Source: Echiichthys vipera (lineage: Eukaryota; Chordata; Actinopteri; Perciformes; Trachinidae). From it: a stretch of DNA of 64,000 nucleotides. The notes beneath the pieces were generated by a model. The model made no database searches, was not told where the DNA came from, and saw only the letters and a program-made list of their open reading frames with translations. Positions 1 to 12,190 of the stretch are shown piece by piece. A program made the translations under genes and the position numbers. Every line of letters starts with the position of its first letter. The first letter of the stretch is position 1. Location of the stretch: contig OY829645.1 of the NCBI GenBank assembly GCA_963691815.1, positions 15,046,848-15,110,847 on the forward strand, in the 5' to 3' direction.

Positions 1-1700
1 TGATAGAGAGATCATTTTCCTCCATTTCCTTGTTAGAACAAGGTCCTTTTCCTCTGTTCTCTTGTTATAATGAGATAATTGTGCTCTGTTTTATCGTGAT
101 AACAAGATCATTTTGATAGGTTTTCCCATGATAACCAGATTGAGCTGGACCTGTTCAACGTACCTGCCTGTTAAAGGGAAGGTTTTTGTCGCAACTGTGT
201 GCACAAGATTGCTAGATTAATACTGAATATAATAACTTTATAATTACTATAATAACTAGTATTATTAAAGATAGTGTGACTTGTTGCTGCTCATGTACGA
301 ATTGTAGGGTCTCTGTAAATCATGAATAAGTCAGAGTGTGGTCTTTACCTACTCTATATGTAAAGAGTCTTGAGATAGCTTTTGTTATGATTTGGCATTG
401 TAAATAAAAATGAAATTGAATCAAGTATGTGACTTAATTAAACATGTCACATATTTCACATAATTAAGTATGTCATGTAAATATGTACATGACGTGTAGT
501 TACATACAAAACTTAAAATAAGTCAGTGCTGACTTATGGTGTCACACAGGTCACAAAAAGCAAAAGTCTTGTTTGTTTAACCATCCACCCCGACTTCCTT
601 TTTGCACAGACTTTGCCGTTCCCTATCTACGTCACCTCACTTCCTCCTATGCTCCTGCCATACTTACTACAGCCATTGGAGGTCTCTGCCACTATAAATG
701 TAAATATGAGTGGTAGCTGCTCGTACAAAGCCTTTCATTGTGATTCCCAGAACGTGACTAAACATTTCAACAACACCTGGCCACTTTAACTTGTGTGGTA
801 TGTATGTGAAGCTCCACCCACAGTGCCGTCATCTCCCAGTACACTGACAGGTACCTGTTTCAGTTCAGCTCACCTGCTCAGATTAAAAAGTGAATTGAAT
901 TCAGTGGTGATTCATGATATTGTAATGATCTTGTGAATTTCCCAAGTAATGTTTCATATTACAGTGATGATGAAATATTTTCAAAAAAATTGTAGTAGAT
1001 CAGTGGTAAAAACAGATTGATGATTCCCTTTTCTGCTTAACTCTATTTCTGTCAGACTTTCATGGTAGTCGTGCACTGTGTCGCGTGTACACACTCTTTC
1101 ATTGTTTCTGTCTGAGTCACTCATGGCTGCCAGACTACCAAACATTTACTACGACTTTCCAGGTGCTGTCTTTTCACAGATCACCAGCCTCTGTGGTTTA
1201 AACATTCACCACCTTCTCGCACTGACAGACTGAAAATAGAAAATGTGTGCATGCAGGCAGGCATGCTGCACGTACTTGGTAACCTGTGGCAGACTGCAAT
1301 GACAACCCTTACTGTAAATAAACTGAGTGTCATAAAGGGTGAAACCGCAACAGGTTCATGAGCACTTGAGAAAATGGATACCCATTTTTTTCTGCTGTGC
1401 ATGTAAACTATTTTTGTTTCCTTTACAACTAACTTTATTTCCTTATTTGAACTTAGATAGGTGAAACAGGAACAAAAATGTGTCTTCACAGCCTGAAAAA
1501 AGTAAATTCTCTTTTACATTTTTTTGTTTTTGTTTTTATTTTCTTCTTTGTTGTTTTTATGTTTGGCATTTCCTTTACTTCTTCAAAAGGTTCTTGTTTT
1601 TAAATAAGTATAGATAATGATTGGCAAGGCTTACCTGACACAACCTTCACATTGGGTGGGTGGGTGATGTTAGAAAGATAATTATTTGAGGACTATGTGA
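1..1700. other. AT-rich left flank, no gene recognised
   Basis: The first 160 bases hold degenerate copies of a GATAACAAGATCATTTT-like unit on both strands, as in some fish dispersed repeats. Short ORFs at 526-789 (+) and 1181-1489 (-) have no recognisable features. Confidence 0.3.
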
Positions 1701-1715
1701 ACATTAAATCAAACA

Positions 1716-1783
1716 TCCAAGAGAACAGGGACATGTGTGAGCATGAAAGAGTGAGTCCCTGTCCCTGTGCCTGTTCTCTTGGA
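1716..1783. repeat. 14-bp perfect inverted repeat (hairpin)
   Basis: TCCAAGAGAACAGG at 1716-1729 is the exact reverse complement of CCTGTTCTCTTGGA at 1770-1783, separated by 40 bases. The right arm is preceded by an imperfect CCCTGT duplication. No element or RNA gene recognised. Confidence 0.7.
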
Positions 1784-2407
1784 CAGTGTACTTTTTAATG
1801 GTAAATACCATTTTGCGTCACTGGAATGAAGAAACGTGGACTTGAATGACCGGTGGAGAGGCAGGAAGCAGTAAGAAAAATTACTGTTATTATGACTTTG
1901 GATGCTACTTATTTTTGTGGACAAAAAATACTGCGCACAATAAGTGCTGCTTAGATCATAACACTAATCACACTCATTATGTTTTATATGTATTTGTTTT
2001 TAATATATCTCTTTGTCAGCTGTTTCTGTGGGAAATGATATGACATCGTTTAGTTTCCAAGTATAATTTGCTGACAACTGAAAGAAAATTGATGAGTAAG
2101 CCGAGCCAAAAGGCAAAGCAGAGGCAGGGGCAGCCACAGTACACAGTAACAGTTGCATGGGCCATTCATTGGCAGTGAAACACCCTGCAAAACACTGGGC
2201 CCTTGTTCTTCCCTACACATCACTGCACACCACCCGGCATGTTGTAATTTTGATGGCAAAAATCCTATTATTTTTGATAGCGTGTGAGGAAATTGAAGTA
2301 ATGAGCGTGTTTGATGCTGCCATTCAGGTTCTGCTGAAAGGGTGGCTGCTCTTTAAGCTGCTGTAATTCAGCTACTAGGGGCACAAGGGTTTTTTTCACT
2401 AATGGCA

Positions 2408-3375
2408 CTTTAAAGGGATAGGCGTTTTTTTAAAATATTTTATATTAAGATTATTTTTGTGGCAGTTTTCCATGCCTTTATTAGATAGGACAGACAGGAT
2501 ATGGGGTGAGAGAGAGGGGGTGACATGCAGCAAAGGGCCACAGGTCGGAGTCGAACCCGCAGGGACCACAAGGACCTTAAGCCTCAGTACATGGGGCGGC
2601 TGCTCTAACCACTGCGCCACCAGCTGCCCCCAGGGATAGCATTTTTTTTATGAGTTATGAGGTACTTATCCATAGTCAGTGTATTATCTATAGTAGATGG
2701 CAGTCGACACACCCCCAGTTTGGAGAAGCAGACAGGAGGAGCTAAGCAAAGTAATGCTGTATGTGTCTTTTAGCCACCTGTTTAAAAAACAAAAACAAAT
2801 CAATATTGTGTTTAAGAGTATTTAGAATATTTTGACTATTTTACTTTGCCATTAGACAGCTCTGTTTAAGTTTACACAGAGGGAACTGAGGCTGTTATCT
2901 ATGGTCTTGTCAAAGCCACCAGACTCCATTGACAAAAACAACTATTTTACCTCGCAGGACACAACAGCTGCTGGTCTACCGCTGTCTTGATCAATTACTT
3001 TTGTTCACTTTATTAGTTACTAACTCTATTAAAAAACACCATTGTAACATAACACAAACTGACAAACCAATTGAGGCAGTGGTAGACCTGAAACTCCCCT
3101 TTTCTTCAAGGTAAAATTCATGGCTGTCTCATGGCAAGGTAAAGTGGTGAAAATATTCTAAATACAGCATACAGTTCAGCTGGTGTTGATTTTTTTTACA
3201 TAACCCTTTTTAGGAAGCTAAAATGCATTTAGCTCCTGTCCTGCCCCCCATCTACAGCACTACATTGCTTAGCTTCCAAGCCTGTCCTCCTGCTTCTCTA
3301 CTGTTGGTAATACAATGCATATGGATAAGTAAGTAAGTAATCACATTTCAAGAAATCCAAACTACCCCTTTAAAG
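2408..3375. mobile_element. DNA transposon relic with long inverted ends, SINE nested inside
   Basis: The left end CTTTAAAGGGATAG and the right end ...TACCCCTTTAAAG are inverted copies. The similarity continues inwards for roughly 130 bases (TTATCCATA, GAAGCAGACAGGAGGAGCTAAGCAAAGTAATGCTGTA on one side against its imperfect complement near 3240-3330). No transposase remains. The left arm is split by the SINE at 2422-2632. Confidence 0.6.
2422..2632 (-). mobile_element. tRNA-derived SINE (minus orientation)
   Basis: Read on the minus strand, it starts GGGGCAGCTGGTGGCGCAGTGG, with a perfect RNA polymerase III A box TGGCGCAGTGG (complement of 2609-2619) and B box GGTTCGACTCC (complement of 2547-2557). 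A conserved tail follows (GGCCCTTTGCTGCATGTCA, then AATAAAGGCATGGAAAACTG). GGGATAG with a T-rich tail flanks both sides (2415-2421 and 2633-2639), a probable target-site duplication. Confidence 0.8.
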
Positions 3376-4359
3376 AACCATATGCTCTAAAGAAAACATA
3401 AATACAAGGAGATACAGGTATGAGTGATCAAAAAAGGACATGATGCAGCAGAAATCCTGTGCAAGATTTTCCAGGTTGCCAGAAAGGAGTCTTAATTAAT
3501 TTTGACATGTCAATAAAAGTAACTGAAAAGCCAAAAAGGTCATTATTGCGTTGGAATTATAAGAGGAAGTTGGCAGCCCTACGTGCCCTGCAATAGACTG
3601 GCATACTGTCCAGGGTGTACCCTGCCTCAATGTCAGCTGGGATTGGCTCCATTCCCCCACAACCTCATCAGGGATAAGCAGTTACTTATGATGGATGAAG
3701 TTGGCAGCCGGTCGTCCTTCTCGCTTCATACAGGAATGTCACTTCCTTTGCTCAACTCTACTTGTAAATTGATTGTGATGTAGGCAGATGATGATAAACT
3801 AAGAGGTCAATGTACAGGATGCCTATAATCCCCAAACCTGTATTGTGAAGTCTGTCTTATTCAGCAGGGAGGGGATGTCTGCTGGGGCTGAATCAGACTA
3901 AATATCCTTCCTCACAATAGTCATCCTGCTGTACAAACACTGAGTGAGACAAATCGAGAACTACACAACAATGAGTAGAAAACTGAGTAATTCTTGAACT
4001 AATAATCAAACTTTGATGCGAGAGGCCACTCTATCGTCATTCCCAAGCTCTTTCATGCAGAAAAAAAAACAATTCAAAAAGGCATCAAGGTGGTGGTTAA
4101 GCCTCTCTTTGTAGAAAAATAATAAAAGCAAACACAACAGGACTAACCAGAGAGGAAACAGCCTTTGACTTCAGGAATTTTCATTGTTTCAGGGGAACAA
4201 TTAACCCTGATCCTCTATACTATTTTAAACACCTTCTAGCAGCCTCAATGAAAACTAAGAGCATAATTCTCACAAGATATTTCCGACAAATGAGAACTGA
4301 AACTTCTGGTTGAACATTTATTCTGTGAAATGTTCATACATACATGATGAAAGTTTCAT

Positions 4360-4830
4360 TCTTTAAAGGCCCCGTACTGTTAAATGTGAGATTTCATTGT
4401 CTTTTTTTTAATAAAAAGCAGGCCAAGGTGCTATACATTTTCTGAAGGTATGAATACGCCCAATCCATAGGAAAAAAACGCATACAGCCCGTATTCTGAA
4501 AGTGTGCCTTTACACGAGCATTTGGACTTCCTATACGGTTGTCACAACTGCACTGTATATGCCACTACTGTGCCGCTACAGTTGTTCCCCGGCTGCAATT
4601 ACTGTCTAGAGATGCAAAGATTGCAGGTGTGGAAGACTCAGAAACACTGACCAATCAGAGGAAACTGAACTAAAAAAAAACGGGATGACAGAGCATTTCA
4701 GCCAGAGGGTGAATACAGAGATATTGAGGAAGACCGTATGAGAAAAATATAAGGTGTTTTTTGAACAAGCATACAAACCTAAAATACAAGTATGAACCTG
4801 AAAATAAGCATAATATGTCCATTTTAGATA
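4360..4830. mobile_element. Dispersed repeat relic
   Basis: Begins near TTTAAAGGCCCCGTACTG and ends near CATAATATGTCCATTTTA. The stretch with GTGTTTTTTGAACAAGCA and AACCTGAAAATAAGC recurs in diverged form at 37690-37775 inside phc2, so it is a repeat family. No coding remains. Confidence 0.45.
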
Positions 4831-5459
4831 TCTGAAAACCAAACAATTTGTGGATTTTGTGCATCGTGCTCACACATAATACTCAACTGCTTATGAAATT
4901 AATTAAAGACATCAGTTTTGGTTTGTAATGTTTGTGTTAAAGTTTCTGATGATGCACCATTAAGGCCACTTTTTGTATGATGTCCAGTCTTTAATTGTGA
5001 CCCTTTTCTTGCACAGATTTGTCAAAACTAGTGTGAGCGTGAAAGAGTGAGTGTGAGCTGAGAAAGTACTTGGTAACATGATGGCACCCCCTTGTGGAAG
5101 ACCAATGCAAGAACATTACAATACTTGAAACATCAGACTAATATCTGATACTCTGCAGTTAAGTCTGGAACATACACCAGGAGTAGAGGACTTAAAAGGA
5201 ACAATATTGATTAAATTAGAAAACAACAAACTCCTTTGTGTTGCCCTTTAGCAAAGCATTTACATCACGCAACTCTGGTGGGTTTTGTGAATCAATGATG
5301 ATGCCTTACTCTGTGGATAACTTCTGCACAGAACTTACAAACGGTGTGTCTTGCTACATCAGTTCAGGTTTGCGGTGATAATGTCCAAAGATGCACAATT
5401 TCTACACACAAACAAGCAAAAAAAAAATTAAGGCAACAAACTTTGATAAAAAACTAAAC

Positions 5460-5695
5460 GGTAAATGGACTTGTACTCATAAAGCGCCTTTCTAGTCTTC
5501 TGACTACTCAAGGCGCTTTTGCACTAGTCCCATTCACCCTTTCACACTTATGGCAGTGGACATCTACGTACCATCTAATGTAACTATTCACATCACATTC
5601 ACACACCCATGTGCAGCACAGGGAGCATTTGGGGTTCTTGCCCAAGGACACTATGACATGCGGACCAGAGGGGCCGGGGATTGAACCCCAAATCT
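5460..5695. mobile_element. Teleost dispersed repeat (AAATGGAC...GCGCCTTTCTAGT)
   Basis: Carries the phrases AAAGCGCCTTTCTAGTCTTC, CCCATTCACCCTTTCACAC and CTTGCCCAAGGACACTATGAC, which I know from a very common fish repeat. It ends near GGGGATTGAACCCC. The class is not certain. Confidence 0.55.
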
Positions 5696-5699
5696 CTCA

Positions 5700-7600
5700 A
5701 AGTTTTGCTTTTGAGTTTCCTCAGTTAACTCTGAATTCTGATTTTTGTCAACTCAGATGCAAGTTGTACCAACTTATAATTTTATATTGTTATAACTTTT
5801 ATTCCTTACTTCCGCTAACTCTCCTGTAAGTAGTACTAACTTATCATTTTATATTGTAATAACTCTGATTTCACACAGAATCCACTTAAATTTGTTTAAA
5901 TTATAGCAGAATAATTTTAGGAGGAATTTAAAATCGCACACTGCAATAGTTTATAATGTAACTCATCTTTATAACTTAAGTTAGAACCAATAACTTCTAA
6001 TCAAATATATAAATATCAGATGCAACATGTACATTCAAAACATTTGTTTTATTTCAACTGTACCAGCATTGAATCCCTTCCAACAGGGCCAAGTAAATGC
6101 AAACTAATGAGATCTCTTTGATGCAGTTGATAGTGTTTCAGCAGAAAAGATTCAACGGCGTGGGTGAACTTGCAAAACTTGCACTGCATTAATTTCAATC
6201 CGAAAACATAACAATTTGCTGGGTATTAGTACATTTAGTATTTTAAACATTTAATGACAATGTAAACAATAGACTGGACTAGTGTTGACAAGACAATATT
6301 ATTCCGTCCCATTTTTAATTTTTAATACATTTTACTGCAATAAGATGAATTACAGTTAATGTATATTAAATGACACTAGTCAACAAACAAACACCTTCAA
6401 CAGTTTAGGTTAAGAAAGTCAGCAATCAGTACAAAACATGGTAGTCAATTAAAGCAGTAACATATCAGTATATTATTACCAACACAATATTTGATACATA
6501 CAGGTACAATCGGTCTTTCCTGCCACTACGCTATTATGATGATATTATCCCTGATATGAATTACATCTTGAATTGACACAATACCAACCAGTGAGAGGAT
6601 AATAGGCCGGTTAACTGCCCAGACAAGCTAGTTAGCCACTAATGTTAGCGTTCGCTAATGACTGAAGAACAGAACCGTTTCCCTTGTATTGAACTCCAAC
6701 TTAAAGATACAAATATAACAAACCAAACCAACCAAATAGTTGGAGCACACAACTGGCTTGATTAGTTGTGCTAACTAATATTATTGCATCAAAAGTCAAT
6801 AATATAATACTTAAATTACTGTTTTAGGCCAAAGAAATACAAGTTGGCTTTTTGCAGTGAGTCTATCTTCCACTTTTATTGCGTTAATGTGTTGATTTTC
6901 CTTAAAGAAATGTGGAAGTAACATCCCCTGTGTTAAGTTTACTCCAACAACATACAGGAGATATTTATTTATTTGTTTATTTTGGGCATGTCAGTTAGAT
7001 AAATCGTCATCACACATTATCATGGTTTACAATTCACATAACCGAAAGGGAAAGGGGGAGAAGCAAAAGCTTATCTAGTCCCACCCCCGTTACCAACAGA
7101 ATACATTATCTTCATCATATTATCCTATTTGTTTACTCTTTAGAAAAAAGAATTTGCAACTGAGTTCAGGCCATATTTGTAAGTGTGTCTAATGAATGTG
7201 CTGCTGATAAAAAGCAAAGGACACAAAAATGTTGCTTACCTTGATTTCACAGGGGTCTTTCTCTGTATCCTCTGTGGCAAAATTCCATTTTGTGTAATGA
7301 TTTGTGGCAGTGGCAGTCATTTCTGTTCACTCAGACAGTTTGTTTCCTTAGGTCATTAGCTATGTCAGAGAAGAGCTGGCTTAGATGGATTTTAAGGCAG
7401 TTTAATTAATGTTCGTTTTATACATTAAGCTAAAGCAACTCAGTGAAGCTCCAACTTTAGCTGATAGCTGTTTAACATAGGCCCTTTCATTACAGAAAGG
7501 TTTATCATGGCAGTCTGCTGCAGGTTACCAAGGAGCTGCAGCCAATTAGATCACTTCAAACAAAGTCACAAGAACCATATATAGACCATTTCACAGCTGT
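5700..7600. other. AT-rich stretch, no feature recognised
   Basis: No ORF with family features, no clear terminal repeats and no long microsatellite. Confidence 0.3.
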
Positions 7601-7610
7601 AAACATAAAT

Positions 7611-8105
7611 TGTAACGGGTTTGGTTGGGACCCAATAGCAGCACAAATACAGGCAGGTATCGTTGGTAACAAACTTTATTGGCTTGATGCAGGGAATAAT
7701 CAGAGTCACGCCGCTGCAGGTAGCCAAAGAGGAGACTTGAGTTACACTCACTCTGAAGAGCTGAACCAGGTAACCACCAGTTAGCCACAGGAGCCGACAG
7801 GCAGAATCCAGAAGGGGACAGGCGAAATCGTGGTCAGGGACGGAAGGCTGAGGTGGTTTCCAGGAGATCGGTCAGGCAGGATAGTCAGAGGCAGGCTGGG
7901 TCAAAACCGGGAGATCAGGCAGAGTAACGCTGGAGAGTCTGGTGCAAGCATCGAGAACAATCTGGCAATGAGTGAGTGTGGAGTTGGGGTTTAAATGCAG
8001 CCAGAGCAGAGAGCACAGGTGAGTGGAGTTGGCTTGATGAGGGGGGTGTGTCTGATTGACAGATTGAAGCAGGTGCAGAGTGTGAGGCAGAGATGAGCTG
8101 TGACA
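7611..8105 (-). mobile_element. Solo LTR of an LTR retrotransposon
   Basis: Begins TGTAACGGG and ends GAGCTGTGACA, so it has TG...CA ends on both strands, and is flanked by perfect 5-bp direct repeats TAAAT (7606-7610 and 8106-8110). Length 495 bp. Read on the minus strand, it has a TTTAAA box (about 7989-7997) followed by an AATAAAG signal (about 7675-7681) before the end, the order expected in an LTR. No internal gag/pol or second LTR remains, so it arose by LTR-LTR recombination. A Ty3/Gypsy-like source fits the 5-bp duplication but is not proven. Confidence 0.8.
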
Positions 8106-8110
8106 TAAAT

Positions 8111-9058
8111 ATTCTATAGGTGTAGTTTATTTTCTGCCGTAGTGTTTGTGAATGACAACAACAGGAAGTTAACAAGGGCCTGGGCTGTTGCCTGGCAATA
8201 ACATCCCATTGACAGGGTTTATATAGAAATTTCAATTACAAAGACTTTTTTTTTGGTAACCGTTATTCAAAAATGTAAAAAGGGCACAGATATTGAATAG
8301 ATAGTCTAGTACAAGTGCATAGCATAGCGCATGTTTGACATCTGGTCTAGATGAACATCACATACAATTTTATCTAAATATCCAATAAGGGGAGGACCAT
8401 TATAGAGGATATTCAAAGTGGAGGATGAACCACACTGAATGGGAGACCACATAAATATGCCATTAAGATTCTCATGTATAATCTGCACCACATATAATAT
8501 TCTATAAACATCACTTTAAAGGTATGTTCTAGTAGAGCAGTGTTAAATTTAGTGTTACCTCTGTAACAACATTGATATCACAGCCTACAACATGTCTTTG
8601 GGGATTAACACAGTTACTAGAATGACTGTGTTCATGCTGACACTGCGAGCGAGGTCTCAAGGGAGCTATGAAATACTAGATAATTATCTCAAGGGCCAAC
8701 CAAATAAGTCATATTCTGATGAATTATTCAGTTTTTGCAGGCAGATGAATGCCCCCCCTACTCATATTGCAGGCAACACAATATAGCAACTCACCGAAAC
8801 AGTAGCTGTCTATTTTATTATCGTGCTCGGTCATCTCCATGTGGATATGGATGTGGATTCAAGTCTATAGGACAGTGTTGTTCAGCACAGTCTTAATACT
8901 GCTGAGGGGTTATGGATTTGTGCAAGACAGTGAATACAATCTCTGAAACAAGAGAATCATTTTCAACAAAAATATAAAGACAGAGATCTTTCTATAACAA
9001 TTACTGTATTATCCGTCCATCCCAATAGTATAGGACCCACAAGATATAGTTTATTTTT
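8111..9058. other. No feature recognised
   Basis: AT-rich, short ORFs only. If the minus-strand exon at 9059-9115 is real, this is its 3' UTR or flank. Confidence 0.25.
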
Positions 9059-9115
9059 TAACCAATTTTTTCACAGGGATCTCCACGTCGATTCCATTGT
9101 CGTCATTCTCCTCTA
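9059..9115 (-). CDS. Possible last exon of an unknown minus-strand gene
   Basis: On the minus strand, a long pyrimidine tract (cttttcttttcttttcttat and further T-rich bases to ttctctag) precedes about 57 nt reading ENDDNGIDVEIPVKKLVKK and TAA. Acidic then lysine-rich, with CpG-containing codons in an AT-rich setting. No family recognised and no further exon found between here and 11.4 kb. On the plus strand the same bases also follow a weak acceptor, so this could be chance. Confidence 0.25.
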
Positions 9116-9745
9116 GAGAATAAAATAACAGCAAAATAAGAAAAGAAAAGAAAACGCTACATTAAAGCATGTTTTTAAAAGAAGAAGAAATGAATTAAAT
9201 TAAACAAATTCAAAATAGAATTGAAGTTAAGTTCAGTCTAGTTTCAATTTTTTAATGAAGATGAGATGAAAATTCTGGAAATCTAAAAAAATTGAGATTA
9301 TTTTGTAACAAACACTAAAATAATCTTAATTTCGAGGCAACATGGTTCCACTGTATACTGAACATTGTGTGGAGAAACTGTCGCTATGCAAAAGTTGAGC
9401 TCATGTAAGTAAGTTGCAAGTGAAAAGAATAAAGAAAAGAAGGAATAATTCTCTGACTTCTTATAAGCTAAATAAACAATTTAACCACCCCTCGTAGGGT
9501 TTTTCTGAGCTCATGAAAAGTTGACTTTAGCGATACAATGAAACACATGATACTCTTAAATAATGTGATGCATTGCTTTGGATTAAACTACTTAGCAGTG
9601 TATAAATTAGTTAAAATTATAACAGCTTTAAATTCATTAATGCACCAGTAATACTTATCAAAAGTATGATACATGATATATAATAGTGAAACACTGATAG
9701 GGGACATACAGAATGAGTACTTTTACTTTTGATACTTTTTGATAC

Positions 9746-9770
9746 ATCTCATCTCATCTCATCTCATCTC
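9746..9770. repeat. CATCT pentanucleotide repeat
   Basis: About five CATCT units. The complement matches the AGATG-type tail of the LINE at 10816-10835, 1 kb away in inverted orientation, so it may mark the tail of a second LINE insertion. Confidence 0.6.
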
Positions 9771-10049
9771 AAGCACACAGCATCCTCAGGGAGGGATTAC
9801 AGCCACCTAGCACCCAGACTGTTCTCATTCAGGAGCATGGCAGCTCATATTACCAGATTTAACAAGAGTTTTAATCACCACAATTCTGCACGACTATTCT
9901 TTCTGGGGTCCAACACAAAACAAACTATAAATAGAATAGAACAGAATAGAAATAATTTATTGATCCCAAGCTGGGAAATTGCAATAAGCTGGGTAATTGC
10001 AGCTGGGAAAAAGCACCACACATAATGTTACATCAGAATAACAAAAACA

Positions 10050-10835
10050 TGGTAGCATTCCTTCAACACTCACTGGATCGGTTCGCAGCCGAGTGTGAAA
10101 CAGCTGGGATGAGGATCAGCATCTCTAAATCTGAGGCCATGGCTCTCAGCAGGAAACCGGTGGATTGCTTACTCCAGGTAGGGAATGAGTCCTGACCCCA
10201 AGTGAAGGAGTTCAAGAACCTCTGGATCATGTTCACGAGTGAGGGGACGATGGAGCGTGAGTTTGGCCAGAGAATCGGAGCAGCGGAGGCGGTGTTGCAG
10301 TTGCTCTACCGCACCGCTGTAATGAAAAGAGAGCTGAGCCGGAAGGCAAAGCTCTGGATCTACCGGTCAATCTTCGTTCCTACCCTCACCTATGGTCATG
10401 AAAGCTGGGTCATGACAGAAAGAACAAGGTCGCGGCTACAAGCGGCCGAAATGGGTTTTCTCAGGAGGGTGGCTAGAGTCTCCCTTAGAGATAGGGTGAG
10501 AAGTTCAGCCATCCGTGAGGAACTCGGAGTAGAGCCGCTGCTCCTTTGCGTTGAAAGGAGCCAGTTGAGGTGGTTCGGGTATCTGGTGAGGATGCCCCCT
10601 GGGCGCTTCCCTAGGGAGGTGTTCCAGGCACGCCCAGCTGGGAGGAGGCCTCGGGGAAGACCCAGGACCAGGTGGAGAGATTATATCTCCACACTGGCCT
10701 GGGAACGCCTCGGGATCCCCCAGTCGGAGCTGGTTAATGTGGCCCGGGAGAGGGAAGTTTGGGGTCCCCTGCTAAAGCTGCTGCCCACCCGACCCGACCC
10801 CGGATAAGCGGTTGAAGATGAGATGAGATGAGATG
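10050..10835 (+). mobile_element. 5'-truncated LINE, ORF2 C-terminal fragment
   Basis: The open frame 10202-10807 encodes a 3' reverse transcriptase/C-terminal region: WIYRSIFVPTLTYGHESWVM, RSRLQAAEMGFLRRVARVSL, RSQLRWFGYLVRMPPGRF and RPRGRPRTRWRDYI. Upstream the frame continues as AECETAGMRISISKSEAMAL, broken by a TGA at 10193-10195. The element ends in a GATAAGCGG stretch with an AGATG-repeat tail. Truncated and dead; widespread in fish; the clade is not assigned here. Confidence 0.85.
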
Positions 10836-11139
10836 TTAGCTATCCATAACACAAAGGCATAGTAGCATGGTTTTTATGTAAGAAAACAAACAAAAAAACA
10901 GTGAAATGAAATAAAATAGAGAAAAGAAAAACAACAAAGACAACAACTAAAACGAATAACAGACTCAAACAGGTTTTAACCTAATCTCCTTACTGACAAC
11001 AGCTTTTTGAATTTTTTTTTTTTAAGCTTGCGTAGTTAAAGGTGTTACAGTACAATTTAACCTGTATTCTTACATCTACTTCATATACTGTATATTTAAC
11101 TAAAAGTTTATTGTTTACTGTTTGTTTTTTATATATACT

Positions 11140-11283
11140 TTCTGTATTTATTTACTAAGAGTTAACTGGTTATCCTTTGCTGTATTTTTTTATACCCCTT
11201 GCGGTTTTGTAAGCTGCTGGAAACTTAATTTCCATGTGGGAGTCATCCCAAAGGATCAATAAAGAGAAGTCTAAGTCTAAGTC
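11140..11283 (+). mobile_element. LINE 3' end with CTAAGT tail
   Basis: Ends GGATCAATAAAGAGAAGTC followed by three TCTAAG-like units. A sequence with the same GGGAGTCATCCCAAAGGATCA core lies in opposite orientation at about 12650-12700. Confidence 0.5.
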
Positions 11284-11479
11284 AGCCTAAGGTGTTACCA
11301 TGGAGATCAAGACAGCAGCCGCCACCATAGGTCTCTACTTGACATGGACAAAAGGGGAGGGGCTGTTGATTGACGGCAGAAAAGGCTGGGTCAAAATATC
11401 ATACTCTGCGCTCATTGGTCAGCTTCGCGTCACGTTGCCAGTTTGGAATGCAAATGCAAATAGTTGGTTTGGTCCCACC

Positions 11480-11602
11480 CCTCTTCAGCTGCCGCTGGTC
11501 TACTCTGAGCCACCGTCCAGAAATGGTGTAGAATATCAGGAAAAAACAGCCAGGGGAGAGCAGCCAGAAAGAGGAGCCAGGCTACAAGGCTTACGATAAA
11601 GG
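11480..11602 (+). promoter_or_regulatory. phc2: Probable phc2 promoter and untranslated exon 1
   Basis: A CpG-containing stretch in otherwise AT-rich DNA ends in a consensus donor, AAAGG|GTAAGTCC, with the intron starting at 11603. Upstream lie an inverted CCAAT box (ATTGG, 11414-11418) and two overlapping octamers (ATGCAAAT at 11448-11455 and 11454-11461). The next sensible acceptor on this strand is the phc2 start-codon exon at 22840, so intron 1 would be about 11.2 kb. The transcription start is a guess, and the link to phc2 is inferred from position only. An ORF from 11300 to 11599 crosses this block but resembles nothing I know. Confidence 0.45.
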
Positions 11603-12082
11603 GTAAGTCCGATGTCTCGCTTGCTCCCTGACACGAGGTGTCACGGTTGGCAGGGTGCGGGAGCGTCAGTCACAGTGTGTTTCTGAGTGTGTGTCGGAAC
11701 GCGCGAGGTTAATCGGTCGCACTAGCTAACGTCTTCTCGGGGCCCCAAATCAGCAGTAGCGTTTGTTTCTAGCTTGCTTGCTAACGTTGTTTAACGGCTA
11801 ACTTTAGCCCTGCAGAGTCTCCATATAGTTAAAAATAACAACAATATGGTGACGACCCAAGTAAGTTAGTGCTAGCGCTAGCTAATGTAACTCTGTAACT
11901 GTTACCATGGAGATAATTAACGTTAGCTATGAATGAAAGAAATACGTGCGTGTTCTGGGCACCTTTTCTTCAGCTTTTTCTATTTATTTATTTATTTTTT
12001 TAGCTTTCTTTCATCACTTTAAAAGTGTTGGCTTTAAAGTTAGACAGGAGCTTTCTTGAGGAACTTTGGTCCCATAAGGGCA

Positions 12083-12190
12083 GGACCTGTGGCGCAGTGG
12101 AGGAGTTTTTCCTGACAAGTGTAGGTCATCAGGTTAAGCTCCAGTACTCCACTATAGCTGGAATAGTGTGGCCATGGCCTTGCAGTGACC
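12083..12190 (+). mobile_element. Degraded tRNA-derived SINE
   Basis: A perfect A box TGGCGCAGTGG (12090-12100) is followed 31 bases later by a decayed B box GGTTAAGCTCC (12132-12142). No clear tail or target duplication. Confidence 0.45.
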
